Shown: positions 7,193 through 15,476, counted from the stretch's first letter. The stretch is DNA of 64,000 nucleotides from Kribbella sp. CA-293567 (GCF_027627575.1 NZ_CP114065.1:2976001-3040000), one strand, 5' to 3'. Notes: generated by a model not told the origin, from the letters alone. A program made the numbers and translations.

Positions 7193-9394
7193 TTAGCTGA
7201 TCGTCCATTGCTGCAGCGCAGTACCGGTGTTCGCCTGCTGCGTGACCGCTGCTCCGTCGGAGGTGGCGGCGGTGGTCAGCAACAGCCCGCTCCTGGCGGA
7301 GGCCAGGGTGTACGCGCCGCTGGCTAGCCGGGTGACATTCCAGCGCTGGTTGGCCGTCTTCGTGCAGGTCCACTGGATCACCTTGGCGCCGGCCGTGGTG
7401 GCGTTGTCGCTGACATCGGCGCAGAGCCCGGACTCACTGTTGACGAGTTCGTAGGAGCCGTCCGTCTGCTGGGTGAACTGCCACTTCTGGTTGGCGCCAC
7501 CGTTGGAGGTCCAGGTGTTGAGTGGGGTGCCGGCCGTCGTGCTGTGATTGGGATTGTCGAGCGCCTTTCCGCCGGTGGAGACCGTACGCAGACCGTTGAG
7601 GTTCTGTGGCGCAGTTCCGACCTGAGTGACGGAGAGGGTCTGCTCGGCCCCGCTGCGGCTGCCGCCGACGGAGTTCCCGGTCGTGTTGGTCCAGTCCCGG
7701 GGCGGGGTGGTTTCGGCGAGCCGCCCAGAATCAGCGGAGAGGCCCAGGACGAGACCGCTGTACCGGTTGACGAGTCGGAGGGTGCCGCCGGTGTTCTTGA
7801 TCAGCCACCACTGCTGGCCGACAGTCGGACCGCCTGCCCCGATCGCGGTGACAGTCGGCTTGGTGCCCCAGGCGCGGCTGGCTGTCGTACCGGCGTCGAC
7901 GCCGAGAGCGTGACCGGTCGAAGAGTTGAGCAGCTGGTAGGAACCGTCGCCGAGGGCAACGAAGTACCAGCTTTCGAGGGCCGAGCCCGAAGCCGAGCCG
8001 ACGGAAGTGGTGCCCGTGCCGGCCGCTTGCTGGGCGAGGATCCGGCCGCCGGCGTTGGCGATCCGGTAGGTCTTGGTGAGGTCGAGCGGCGCGGCGGCCG
8101 GGGAGGTCGAGGTAATGGTCAGATTGACGTACTCACCGGAGGAGCCGCCGGAGCAACCGAAGGAGCAGTACGACCGGAAGTTCTTGCCGATGATGGTGGA
8201 GCTCGTCTTGTTCACGCTGTCGAGAAACCACCGGTACCACGAAGCGGTGGTGTAGCTGCCGGTGTTGCCGATCGAGTACCACTTCTGGCTGGTCAGGTCG
8301 TCGGTGACGTAGAAGTGCTGCGGCTCCTTGCCGTCTTGGCGTACTGCCTGTGGCTCGCCGACGTACAACCCGAGGTAGACGTTGTACGCGATGTCCATCA
8401 CGAACAGCGGCGAGGTCGGCGACAGGGTGCCGGCGGCAACCTGCTGATCCGCCGTGCCTGTGCTGGAAGGCTTGTACTCCTTGGCGAGCGGCGTGTAACC
8501 GTTCGGGTTGCTCGCGTCGACCGGCACCAGGTTGCTCTCGCGGCCGCCGACCCCAGGCTCGGTCCAGGCCCCGTCGTACCACTTCTGCCAGGAACTGGGA
8601 GCCATCTTCGCCGACATCTTGGCCCGGGCGACGTGTTGCCGGAAGTTCTTCCAGCTGCCCGACTTGTCGACGATCCGCGAGCCGTAGTAGACGTAGAAGT
8701 AGCCGGAGGCGGTGTCGACGAACAGCCGCTGGTCGCCGTCGCCGTACGAGTAGGTCTGGTTCGGGAACGCCGCGGTGTCGTTGCGCTTGGTGCTGTACGG
8801 CGAGGTGATCGCATGGTCCTTGATCGTCCAGGTCTTGCCCTGGTTGGTGGACACCGCGTAGTCGATGGCGTCGTAGTGCAACCCGTCGCCGAAGGGTTGC
8901 GGCGTGAACTCGTTGTGCACCAGGCCGTACCAGTCGCCGGTGTCCGGGTCGATCCACACGCCGGCCAGGTCGCAGTAGTTCCTCTGCGAGTAGCCCGACC
9001 CACTCGGCGCGTAGGTCGACTTCAGCCCGGTCGGGCTGTTGTTGCACCGCCAGGTGGTGTCGTTGTTCTTGTCGCTCGCGTTGGCCGGATTGACGGCGTT
9101 GCTGATGGCCGTCGACCTGGTCGCGGTGTCGAAGTTCGTGCCGGTGTAGAAGTCCCACTTGCGCGGGTCGGACGCGCCGTACAGGGCAGCTGACTGCTGG
9201 AAGTAGAACGTCCCGTCCTTGTCGACGAAGGTGCCGGCCGGGGTGTCGGTCGGCGTACTCCAGGTCCCCTTGGCTCCGACGGTGATGGTGTACGACGCGC
9301 CCGCCGGTGGCGCCGACGTGGCGGGGCCGATGCCGCCGAAGGCAAGGCCCAGGCTCAACAGGGCAACTAGAGCTGTCTGGCGGGAAGGTGACAT
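7193..9394 (-). CDS. Secreted Asp-box beta-propeller-like protein with ricin-type lectin domains
   Basis: A 733-residue exported protein (signal peptide ending near PATSAPPAG; GAGGAG before the ATG). Residues ~40-420 look like a sialidase-type propeller: an Asp-box-like STNQGKTW occurs and there are many WYD/WFL strand motifs. Two ricin-B-like lectin modules follow (about 430-590 and 605-733), with QKW, QRW and QQW repeats. The lectin part should bind a polysaccharide. The catalytic activity, if any, is not recognised; a glycoside hydrolase is likely. It is divergent from a LacI regulator with shared operator-like sites, consistent with sugar-induced expression. Confidence 0.8.
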   Translation of the reverse strand: MSPSRQTALVALLSLGLAFGGIGPATSAPPAGASYTITVGAKGTWSTPTDTPAGTFVDKDGTFYFQQSAALYGASDPRKWDFYTGTNFDTATRSTAISNAVNPANASDKNNDTTWRCNNSPTGLKSTYAPSGSGYSQRNYCDLAGVWIDPDTGDWYGLVHNEFTPQPFGDGLHYDAIDYAVSTNQGKTWTIKDHAITSPYSTKRNDTAAFPNQTYSYGDGDQRLFVDTASGYFYVYYGSRIVDKSGSWKNFRQHVARAKMSAKMAPSSWQKWYDGAWTEPGVGGRESNLVPVDASNPNGYTPLAKEYKPSSTGTADQQVAAGTLSPTSPLFVMDIAYNVYLGLYVGEPQAVRQDGKEPQHFYVTDDLTSQKWYSIGNTGSYTTASWYRWFLDSVNKTSSTIIGKNFRSYCSFGCSGGSSGEYVNLTITSTSPAAAPLDLTKTYRIANAGGRILAQQAAGTGTTSVGSASGSALESWYFVALGDGSYQLLNSSTGHALGVDAGTTASRAWGTKPTVTAIGAGGPTVGQQWWLIKNTGGTLRLVNRYSGLVLGLSADSGRLAETTPPRDWTNTTGNSVGGSRSGAEQTLSVTQVGTAPQNLNGLRTVSTGGKALDNPNHSTTAGTPLNTWTSNGGANQKWQFTQQTDGSYELVNSESGLCADVSDNATTAGAKVIQWTCTKTANQRWNVTRLASGAYTLASARSGLLLTTAATSDGAAVTQQANTGTALQQWTIS

Positions 9395-9434
9395 CGGAGC
9401 TCCTCAGGTCTGGTAGCGGAACAGTAGGGCTCAT

Positions 9435-9448
9435 TTGACCGGTAAACA
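9435..9448. promoter_or_regulatory. LacI-type operator candidate (ricin-protein side)
   Basis: TTTGACCGGTAAAC contains a centred ACCGGT with TT/AA flanks, 41 bases upstream of the ricin-protein start. It shares TTGACCGGT with the site at 9536. Confidence 0.5.
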
Positions 9449-9535
9449 AGATCTGCGTCGGCGAGCGATCGCTGCCTGACTGGCGATGTCTGTCTTGACG
9501 ATTCCTTGAAGGGCGACCGATACTCGAGGTAGCTA

Positions 9536-9550
9536 GTTGACCGGTCCAAC
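9536..9550. promoter_or_regulatory. LacI-type operator candidate (regulator side)
   Basis: GTTGACCGGTCCAAC has a GACCGGTC core with GTTG/CAAC ends. It lies 16 bases before the LacI start, where a bound repressor would block its own expression. Confidence 0.5.
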
Positions 9551-9565
9551 AGATGAGGTTCGCCG

Positions 9566-10570
9566 ATGGTGACCATGCAGGACGTGGCCACCTTGGCCGG
9601 CGTCACCAAGCAGACCGTCTCGAACGTGGTCACCGGCCGGGTAGCGGTCCGTCCGGACACCGCCACCCGGGTCCGGGCCGCGATCGCCGATCTGGGGTAC
9701 AAGCCGAACCTGGTGGCGCGGTCGCTGGCGACCGGCACCACCATGACCGTGGGGCTGATCGTGCCGACCGTCGCCAGTCCGTTCTACTCCGAGATCGTCG
9801 AAGAGGTCGAGAACGTCCTGGACCAGCGCGGCTACCACCTCGTACTGGCCACCACCCGCGCCGACGGCGAACGGGCCAAACGGCAACTGGCCGGGCTGTC
9901 CAGCCGGCTGGTCGACGCGCTGCTGATCGCCGGCGATCGCGATCTGACCGATCCGCTCGCCTTGCTGCCGGACCCACGCTTCCCGATCGCCTTATGCGCC
10001 TGGGAAACGCGGATCCCCGACTCCCTCCCGGTTGTCACCATCGACTACGAGCACGCCGGCTTCCTGGCCGGAAAACATCTCCGCAGCCTGGGCCACAAGC
10101 GAGTGGCGGCAGTGGTCGAACTGCCGACCCACGAACGGCGGCTGACCGGGCTACGGTCGGCCTTCGCGCGGCACCGGCTACGAATCGGTGACGACAGGGT
10201 GTTCGCGCCGACGGAGGCCACGTCGGCCGGTGGGTTCGCCGCGGCGCAGGCGGCGTTGGCCGCCGATCCATCGCTGACGGCGATCTTTGCGTCCCATGAC
10301 CTGCTGGCGCTCGGCGTACTCGAGGCGGTGAAGGAGTCAGGCCGGTCAGTGCCCGGTGACGTCTCGGTGATCGGCTTCGACGACACCGCCCCCGTCGGAC
10401 TGACCCACCCGGCACTGACCGCGGTGGCAATCCCCGCCCGGGAGATGGCGCAACAAGCAACCAACCTCCTGCTGCGAGCGATCGCCGAAGGTGCACCCCC
10501 GGTCAACTCCGCCCAGTACCTCCGAACTTCTCTGGTGATCCGTGGCAGCACCGGTCCGGTCCGCCGCTAG
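9566..10570 (+). CDS. LacI family transcriptional regulator
   Basis: A 334-residue regulator. The N-terminal HTH is typical (MQDVATLAGVTKQTVSNVVTGR, then hinge GYKPNLVARSL). The rest is a periplasmic-binding-protein-like sugar sensor (TMTVGLIVPTVASPFYSEIVEEVE; later VIGFDDTAP). Start ATG 9566; an ATG three codons later is possible. It is divergent from the secreted lectin/propeller gene, and both promoters carry ACCGGT-centred sites. The simplest model is a sugar-responsive repressor of that gene and itself. Confidence 0.92.
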   Translation: MVTMQDVATLAGVTKQTVSNVVTGRVAVRPDTATRVRAAIADLGYKPNLVARSLATGTTMTVGLIVPTVASPFYSEIVEEVENVLDQRGYHLVLATTRADGERAKRQLAGLSSRLVDALLIAGDRDLTDPLALLPDPRFPIALCAWETRIPDSLPVVTIDYEHAGFLAGKHLRSLGHKRVAAVVELPTHERRLTGLRSAFARHRLRIGDDRVFAPTEATSAGGFAAAQAALAADPSLTAIFASHDLLALGVLEAVKESGRSVPGDVSVIGFDDTAPVGLTHPALTAVAIPAREMAQQATNLLLRAIAEGAPPVNSAQYLRTSLVIRGSTGPVRR

Positions 10571-10590
10571 GACTCGCTAGAACGAGAGTC

Positions 10591-10608
10591 GTCACAGCCG
10601 GCTGTGAC
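10591..10608. terminator. 18-bp perfect palindrome downstream of the LacI gene
   Basis: GTCACAGCC followed by its exact reverse complement (10591-10608), 20 bases after the LacI stop. It could be a terminator stem without loop spacer or an operator for the next gene. No T-tract follows. Confidence 0.4.
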
Positions 10609-10656
10609 TCTGCGCAGCGCTACCGTTGGGCGACTGCTGGAAAGGGGTGGGGCTCG

Positions 10657-11085
10657 ATGATCATGGGTGAGCTGTCCGCGGCTGAGTGGTCGGCCGAACT
10701 CGAACGCCGTGGGCGGGTGGTGTTCCTGCGGCGCGAACGGCCCAATGTGCGGCGCTCGCTCCCGCTGTTGGCGCTGAGTTCAGGAACCCCTGTGGTCGTA
10801 GCACCTCTGATAATGAACTCGGAGGGTACGGAACGGCTCTTCCTCTCCCTGGGTCTCGGACTGTCCCTGATTTCGTTCGTCTGCCTGCTCGTGGCCGTGA
10901 TGTCCCGCCGGCCCTCCCTCGTCGTCACCCGAGACACCATCCACGTGGGCAAGCAGCCGATGACCTGGCCAAGCGACGTTCGCATCCTCCGTGACTACGT
11001 CACCGACTTGGACACCCTCGAAACCTGGTTGGACGGCCGCCGGCCAGCCTCATCAACCAATTCGACCTCACCGCCGACGGCCTGA
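10657..11085 (+). CDS. Small membrane protein of unknown function, probably frameshifted at the end
   Basis: A 142-residue protein. Two hydrophobic segments (about residues 33-52 and 60-82) are joined by a short loop and followed by a cytoplasmic tail with a PH-like feel (SLVVTRDTIHVGKQPMTW). The last ~17 residues (RPASSTNSTSPPTA) are low-complexity and atypical. In the +2 frame the same DNA reads SLINQFDLTADGLTISAS, which looks like the natural continuation, so a single-base indel near 11040 is likely. The 3' end overlaps the convergent hydrolase gene by 18 bases. Function unknown. Confidence 0.6.
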   Translation: MIMGELSAAEWSAELERRGRVVFLRRERPNVRRSLPLLALSSGTPVVVAPLIMNSEGTERLFLSLGLGLSLISFVCLLVAVMSRRPSLVVTRDTIHVGKQPMTWPSDVRILRDYVTDLDTLETWLDGRRPASSTNSTSPPTA

Positions 11086-12030
11086 CGATCTCCGCTTCTC
11101 GCGCGGCTCCAGCCAGCTCAGGATCGCTTGGTTCACTTCAGCAGGCAGTTCTTGCTGGATCCAGTGGCCGCAGTCGAGGCTGACCGTTTCCACGGTGGGC
11201 ACGAACTTCGCCAGGTTCTCGAATTTCGGAATGACGTCACGGTCGCCGTAGATCATCAGGGCGGGCTGCTGGATGATCGGGTCCACCTCGGCCAGCAGAT
11301 GCCAGTTGCGGTCGAGGTTCCGGTACCAGTTGATGCTCCCGGTGAACCCCGACCTTTCGAAGGCGGAGACGAAGACGGCCAACTCGCTGTCGCTCATCAC
11401 GGGCTCCCCGAGCGGTGCTTCTGCGCTGGCGAGGTTGATCATGGCCATGCCCGGCTCGGGCGCTTTGAGGGGCTCGTTCTTCCGGTACAGGTTGCGCAGG
11501 AAGCGGGCCGTGTTCTCGTCCAGGATGGCGTCCGCGACGCCGGGCTGCCGATTGAAATGGACGAAGTAGAAGTCGCCGCCGAAGATCTGTTCCATGAACT
11601 CGATCCAGGGGAGCTCTCCGCGCTCCTGGTAGGGCAGGCTCAGGTTGATCACCTTGTTCACGCGACCCGGATGCAGCAAGGTCAGCCCCCAGACGACCAT
11701 CGCGCCCCAGTCGTGACCTACGAAGGTGGCATCGTCGTAGCCGTAGTGGTCCAGCAGCGCGACCAGGTCACCTGACAAGTGTTCGACGTCGTACGCGGTG
11801 ACCTCGACCGGGCGAGACGAATTGCCGTACCCCCGCTGGTTCGGGACGATGACGTGGTACCCCGCTGCGACGAGGGCGGGCACCTGATGGCGCCAGGAGA
11901 AGGCGTGCTCCGGCCAGCCGTGACACAGCACGATGGGTTGCCCGGCATTGTGCTGACCTGCTTCGAAGACTTCGAGTTCCACGCCGTTGACCGCGACAAG
12001 GACAGGCTCGGGAAAGTCGGTTGGATTCAC
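11068..12030 (-). CDS. Alpha/beta hydrolase, epoxide-hydrolase-like
   Basis: A 320-residue alpha/beta hydrolase. Epoxide-hydrolase hallmarks are present: HGWPEHAFSWRHQ (oxyanion region), VGHDWGAMVVW with nucleophile Asp107, and a C-terminal DCGHWIQQE His. A cap domain with Tyr residues lies between. No signal peptide, so a cytosolic enzyme opening epoxides or cleaving C-halogen bonds; substrate unknown. It is divergent from the WYL regulator at 12128, which may control it. Confidence 0.88.
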   Translation of the reverse strand: MNPTDFPEPVLVAVNGVELEVFEAGQHNAGQPIVLCHGWPEHAFSWRHQVPALVAAGYHVIVPNQRGYGNSSRPVEVTAYDVEHLSGDLVALLDHYGYDDATFVGHDWGAMVVWGLTLLHPGRVNKVINLSLPYQERGELPWIEFMEQIFGGDFYFVHFNRQPGVADAILDENTARFLRNLYRKNEPLKAPEPGMAMINLASAEAPLGEPVMSDSELAVFVSAFERSGFTGSINWYRNLDRNWHLLAEVDPIIQQPALMIYGDRDVIPKFENLAKFVPTVETVSLDCGHWIQQELPAEVNQAILSWLEPREKRRSSGRRR

Positions 12031-12127
12031 GGATGCTCCTGTGGGTTGAGGGCTGATCGACCGGTTGCCCAGACCCTAGGAAGCATTGCGGACAGCTGAA
12101 GTCCTCGATCGTCGGCAGACTGAAGGA

Positions 12128-13096
12128 ATGCGGAACGATCCCACCAGTAGAGCGCTGCGGCTGCTGTCGCTTCTTCAGACTCATCGTTTCTGGCACGGTG
12201 CCGAGCTCGCCGCACGACTCGAGGTCACCGAGCGCACGGTGCGCCGTGACGTCGACCGCCTGCGCGACCTGGGTTATCTGGTCGATTCCACGTCGGGGAA
12301 GTACGGGGGCTACCGACTGGCGACGGGCGCACAAGTGCCGCCCCTCGTTCTCGACGACGACGAGGCGGTGGCGGTCACCGTCGGGCTCCGGTACGCCGCT
12401 GAGGCTGCCATCGGCGGCATGGAAGAAGCTTCGCTGCGCGCGCTGACGAAGATCGAATCACTCTTGCCTCATCGGCTGCGCAGACGGGTGTCGGCGCTGC
12501 ACTCGAGCGTCACCTCGTTACGCCGGGCAGCCGACGACGATGTCGTCGACCCCGAAGCGCTCAGCGTGTTCGCCGCCGCCTGCCGGGATCAGGAGCACGT
12601 GCGTATCGACTACCGGCGAGGTGACGGCGAGAGCAGCAGACGGCTCGTCGAGCCGCACCAGCTCGTCACCGCAGGACGTCGTTGGTACCTCGTGGCGTGG
12701 GACCAACACCGTCGTGATTGGCGAACGTTTCGTCTGGACCGGCTCCGAAATCCCTGGCCAGCGGGCAGTCACTTCACCCCGCGCGTGATCCCCGGCGGCG
12801 ATGCGGCGGCCTTCGTCGCGAACTCCATCGGCTCGACACCTCGCCACCACGAAGCCAAGCTCGCCGTCCAAGCCGTGTTCGCCGAACTCGAGGGTGTACT
12901 CCGATGGATCGACCACACCCCGATCCAGGTGGACGGGGACTGCTGCCTCATCCAGATCCGCAGCGAGGATCTCGGCCGACTAGTGATGGCTGTTGCTCGC
13001 ATTGCGCTCACCGCGCCGGTGACGGTCAGAGAACCAGCCGAACTCGCCCACGCCGTCAGCCAGCTCGCCACTCACCTCAGCGCCGCGCCATCATGA
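12128..13096 (+). CDS. HTH-11/WYL-domain transcriptional regulator (YafY-like)
   Basis: A 322-residue regulator. Residues 1-60 are a winged HTH of the HTH_11 type (SRALRLLSLLQTHRFWHGAELAARLEVTERTVRRDVDRLRDLGY region). Residues ~140-230 are a WYL domain (VRIDYRRGDG, VEPHQLVTAGRRWYLVAWD), and a WCX-type C-terminal extension follows. Such proteins sense nucleic acid or small ligands. ATG 12128 is chosen because the frame upstream lacks family similarity. It is divergent from the epoxide-hydrolase-like gene, so local control is likely. Confidence 0.9.
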   Translation: MRNDPTSRALRLLSLLQTHRFWHGAELAARLEVTERTVRRDVDRLRDLGYLVDSTSGKYGGYRLATGAQVPPLVLDDDEAVAVTVGLRYAAEAAIGGMEEASLRALTKIESLLPHRLRRRVSALHSSVTSLRRAADDDVVDPEALSVFAAACRDQEHVRIDYRRGDGESSRRLVEPHQLVTAGRRWYLVAWDQHRRDWRTFRLDRLRNPWPAGSHFTPRVIPGGDAAAFVANSIGSTPRHHEAKLAVQAVFAELEGVLRWIDHTPIQVDGDCCLIQIRSEDLGRLVMAVARIALTAPVTVREPAELAHAVSQLATHLSAAPS

Positions 13097-13142
13097 CGAA
13101 CGCTTCGGAGTCATCACCTCCGGCTTTCGCTCTGCCACGTGT

Positions 13143-13853
13143 TCATTCGGTGCGGCGGGTGACGGCGTTGTTGATGACGTCGGTGACGATGCGTTCCGCG
13201 ACCGTCTTCAGTTTGGTGTTGCTGTCCTGGGAGGTCCGGACCAGGAACGCGAAGGCCTGCTCGGGGTTGATCGTGTAGCGCTCCATCACGATTCCGACCG
13301 CCTGGCCGATCACGTTGCGGCTGATCAGCGCCTGGTTCATGGACTCGTCCTGGCGAGCCCAGCCCATCGCGACCGCGACCAGCCCGGCGAACAACGCGCC
13401 CAGCGCCCTGGTCTCGGCATCGAGGGTGGCGGGCTCGTCGGCGTACAGGTTCAGCGCTCCGCGGGTGTGGGGTTCGGCCCGGAACTGGAACGCGATCTGC
13501 GCACCGAATCCCAGACTCGCGGCGGCCGGCCCGTACTGCGGCCAGCGCAGATCGGTGGCCAGGTCGAGCGCCTCGACCACCGGTTCGGTCAATGCTGCTT
13601 CCAGACACGGGCCTTCCAGCAGTTCGTACTGCAGCCGGTCGGCCTGTACGACGCGCTGGTCGGTGGGTGCGAGCGTCTCGATCCGGCCGTCGCGGGTCGT
13701 GATCGACAAGCTCGCCTGGGAGACTCCGGGAACCGTGTCGATCGCGCTGGCCAGGAGCTGCTCGAGCGTCTTGTCCAGATCGATCGGTGCCTGCAGCGCC
13801 GCGGCGGCCGCGGTCATCACCGCGGCCAGGTCATCGGAAGGATCTGGGCTCAT
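13143..13853 (-). CDS. GAF and ANTAR domain protein
   Basis: A 236-residue cytoplasmic regulator. The GAF domain spans about residues 20-165 (GPCLEA motif, then WPQYGPAAASLGFGAQIAF). The C-terminal ANTAR domain is NVIGQAVGIVMERY...QAFAFLVRTSQDSN...VAERIV. ANTAR domains bind paired RNA hairpins and prevent termination; in actinobacteria their targets are mostly unknown. GAGGAG lies seven bases before ATG 13853, which fixes the start. It is divergent from the small ANTAR protein at 14024. Confidence 0.92.
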   Translation of the reverse strand: MSPDPSDDLAAVMTAAAAALQAPIDLDKTLEQLLASAIDTVPGVSQASLSITTRDGRIETLAPTDQRVVQADRLQYELLEGPCLEAALTEPVVEALDLATDLRWPQYGPAAASLGFGAQIAFQFRAEPHTRGALNLYADEPATLDAETRALGALFAGLVAVAMGWARQDESMNQALISRNVIGQAVGIVMERYTINPEQAFAFLVRTSQDSNTKLKTVAERIVTDVINNAVTRRTE

Positions 13854-14023
13854 CAACAACTCCTCGGCAACGTGACAATCTCGGTTCACAATAGGTGAAG
13901 ACGCAACCAGCTGCCGAGCTCAGCCCCGAACTTGTGCGAGGACACGCTGCCCACCCCGGCGGCGCGTGGGCGCCCGGGATCGCTTCGACAGGTGCGTGCC
14001 GTGGATCGCCCGTACGGTAGAGG

Positions 14024-14362
14024 GTGACCGTCGGCTTTTCGGATCGCCAGCAAGGTGTGCCGTCTGCGGTGAACCATCACCCGGCCACCCAGCTACTGGC
14101 CGCGAGAGCAGACGGTGCCGTGGACAACCACGACCACGACCGGCGCAGTCCGTCGCCGGACAGCGACCGAACCGACCAGGCCGACACAGTGTTGATCCTC
14201 GCTGTCGCCGAAGGCATGCTGATCGAGCGCTACAAGATCACCGCGGACCTCGCCCGGGCGCTTCTCGAACACCACGCAGCCACCACCGGCCTGCCGCTCG
14301 TCAAGGTCGCCGCCTGGCTGTCCGCCACCCAGGACCTGCCACAACCAGGCCGCGCCGACTAG
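14024..14362 (+). CDS. Small ANTAR-like protein
   Basis: A 112-residue protein starting at GTG 14024. The first ~55 residues are hydrophilic and disordered (DNHDHDRRSPSPDSDRTD). The rest resembles an ANTAR three-helix unit: AVAEGMLIERYKITADLARALLEHH, then LPLVKVAAWLSATQ, though it is less canonical than the others in the window. There is no sensor domain. The stop codon TAG lies inside the 6-bp target duplication of the IS481 element that follows, so the IS inserted at the very end of the gene without altering the protein. Confidence 0.65.
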   Translation: MTVGFSDRQQGVPSAVNHHPATQLLAARADGAVDNHDHDRRSPSPDSDRTDQADTVLILAVAEGMLIERYKITADLARALLEHHAATTGLPLVKVAAWLSATQDLPQPGRAD

Positions 14363-14363
14363 C
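14358..14363. repeat. Target-site duplication ACTAGC (left copy)
   Basis: ACTAGC directly precedes the left inverted repeat and is repeated at 15471-15476. It fits the NCTAGN target known for IS481 elements. Confidence 0.9.
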
Positions 14364-14383
14364 TGTGATGTCCAGGAAGGTTG
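14364..14383 (+). repeat. IS481 left terminal inverted repeat
   Basis: TGTGATGTCCAGGAAGGTTG, matching 18 of 20 bases with the reverse complement of 15451-15470. Confidence 0.93.
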
Positions 14384-14417
14384 TCCCGTGTTGCGGCGGT
14401 GAGTCGGTGTGACAGGT

Positions 14418-14479
14418 GAAGGCCTCCGGTTGTGAAGTGGAGCTGTCTAGTTCACCGCTTCACCACACCGGAGGCCTTC
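14418..14479 (+). promoter_or_regulatory. Hairpin covering the transposase ribosome-binding site
   Basis: GAAGGCCTCCGGT (14418-14430) pairs perfectly with ACCGGAGGCCTTC (14467-14479), extended by GTGAAG/CTTCAC. The right arm contains the transposase Shine-Dalgarno GGAGG (14470-14474). Transcripts entering from outside the IS would fold it and hide the site; this is inference from similar devices in other IS families. Confidence 0.6.
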
Positions 14480-15475
14480 GTGTCCCACGTTAACGCGACT
14501 TTGACCCCCCGCACCCGGCTACGGCTCGCGCGTCTGATCGTCGATCAAGGCTGGAGCTGTGCCGCGGCGGCGAAAATGTTCATGGTCGCAGCCAAAACGG
14601 CGCGCAAATGGGCCCAGCGGTACCGCGCCGAAGGACCTGCAGGGATGGCTGACCGCAGCTCCCGCCCGCGCCGCAGCCCCTTCAAGACCCCGCCACACCT
14701 GGTACGCCGGATCGTGCGGTTGCGGTGGCGCCACCGGCTCGGCCCGGTACAAATCGCCGGCCGCCTCGGCCTGCCCGCCTCCACCGTCCATGCAGTACTG
14801 GTGCGCTGCCGAATCAACCGGCTGTCCCGGATCGACCGGGTCACCGGCGAACCCCTGCGCCGCTACGAACACGACTATCCCGGATCGCTGATCCATGTCG
14901 ATGTCACCAAATTCGCCAACATTCCCGACGGCGGCGGCTGGCGCTACCTGGGCAAACAACAAGGCGACAAAAACCGTGCCGGCACCGCGCTACGGACCGG
15001 ACGCACCGCCAAAGGCCACCCCAACATCGGTACCGCGTTCGTGCACACCGTCATCGACGACCACTCCCGCCTCGCCTACGCCGAAATCCACACCAACGAG
15101 AAAGCCAGCACCGCCACCGCAGTACTCCAACGCGCCGTCGCCTGGTTCACCCACCACGGCGTCACCGTCGAACGCGTCCTGTCCGACAACGGATCCTGCT
15201 ACCGCTCCCACGCCTGGCACGACACCTGCACAGCACTCGCCATCACCCCGAAACGCACCCGGCCCTACCGGCCACAAACCAACGGCAAAATCGAACGCTT
15301 CCACCGCACCCTGGCCGACGGCTGGGCCTACGCCCGGCTCTACAACTCAACCAACCAACGCAACACAGCCCTACCCGGCTGGCTCCACTTCTACAATCAC
15401 CACCGAGCCCACTCCGCCATCGGAGGCAAACCACCAATCAGCCGACTGACCAACCTCCCTGGACATCACAACTAG
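14480..15475 (+). CDS. IS481 family transposase (DDE)
   Basis: A 331-residue transposase. An N-terminal HTH (LRLARLIVDQGWSCAAAAKMF, then TARKWAQRY) is followed by a second HTH and an rve integrase core. The DDE residues lie in LIHVDVTKF, VLSDNGSCY and QTNGKIERFHRTLADGW. GTG 14480 is chosen: GGAGG is five bases upstream and SHVNATLTPR is the usual family start. The frame runs through the right inverted repeat and ends at TAG 15473-15475, which belongs to the duplicated target and not to the element. Confidence 0.95.
   Translation: MSHVNATLTPRTRLRLARLIVDQGWSCAAAAKMFMVAAKTARKWAQRYRAEGPAGMADRSSRPRRSPFKTPPHLVRRIVRLRWRHRLGPVQIAGRLGLPASTVHAVLVRCRINRLSRIDRVTGEPLRRYEHDYPGSLIHVDVTKFANIPDGGGWRYLGKQQGDKNRAGTALRTGRTAKGHPNIGTAFVHTVIDDHSRLAYAEIHTNEKASTATAVLQRAVAWFTHHGVTVERVLSDNGSCYRSHAWHDTCTALAITPKRTRPYRPQTNGKIERFHRTLADGWAYARLYNSTNQRNTALPGWLHFYNHHRAHSAIGGKPPISRLTNLPGHHN
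15451..15470 (-). repeat. IS481 right terminal inverted repeat
   Basis: CAACCTCCCTGGACATCACA, the reverse complement of the left end with two mismatches. It codes for the last residues of the transposase. Confidence 0.93.
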
Positions 15476-15476
15476 C
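15471..15476. repeat. Target-site duplication ACTAGC (right copy)
   Basis: Exact copy of 14358-14363. Its TAG supplies the transposase stop codon. Confidence 0.9.

Larger units (their letters stand above)
14364..15470 (+). mobile_element. IS481-family insertion sequence, complete
   Basis: A 1107-bp element bounded by 20-bp inverted repeats beginning TGTGATGTCCAGG (2 mismatches) and flanked by ACTAGC duplications. One transposase gene fills it. All parts look intact and the direct repeats are still perfect, so the insertion is recent or still active. The left 100 bases hold a long hairpin over the transposase ribosome site. Confidence 0.95.

Noticed and set aside
14432-14479. Longer transposase start (GTG/TTG at 14432)
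   Set aside because: The extension lies in the hairpin and has no family match; the ribosome site points to 14480.
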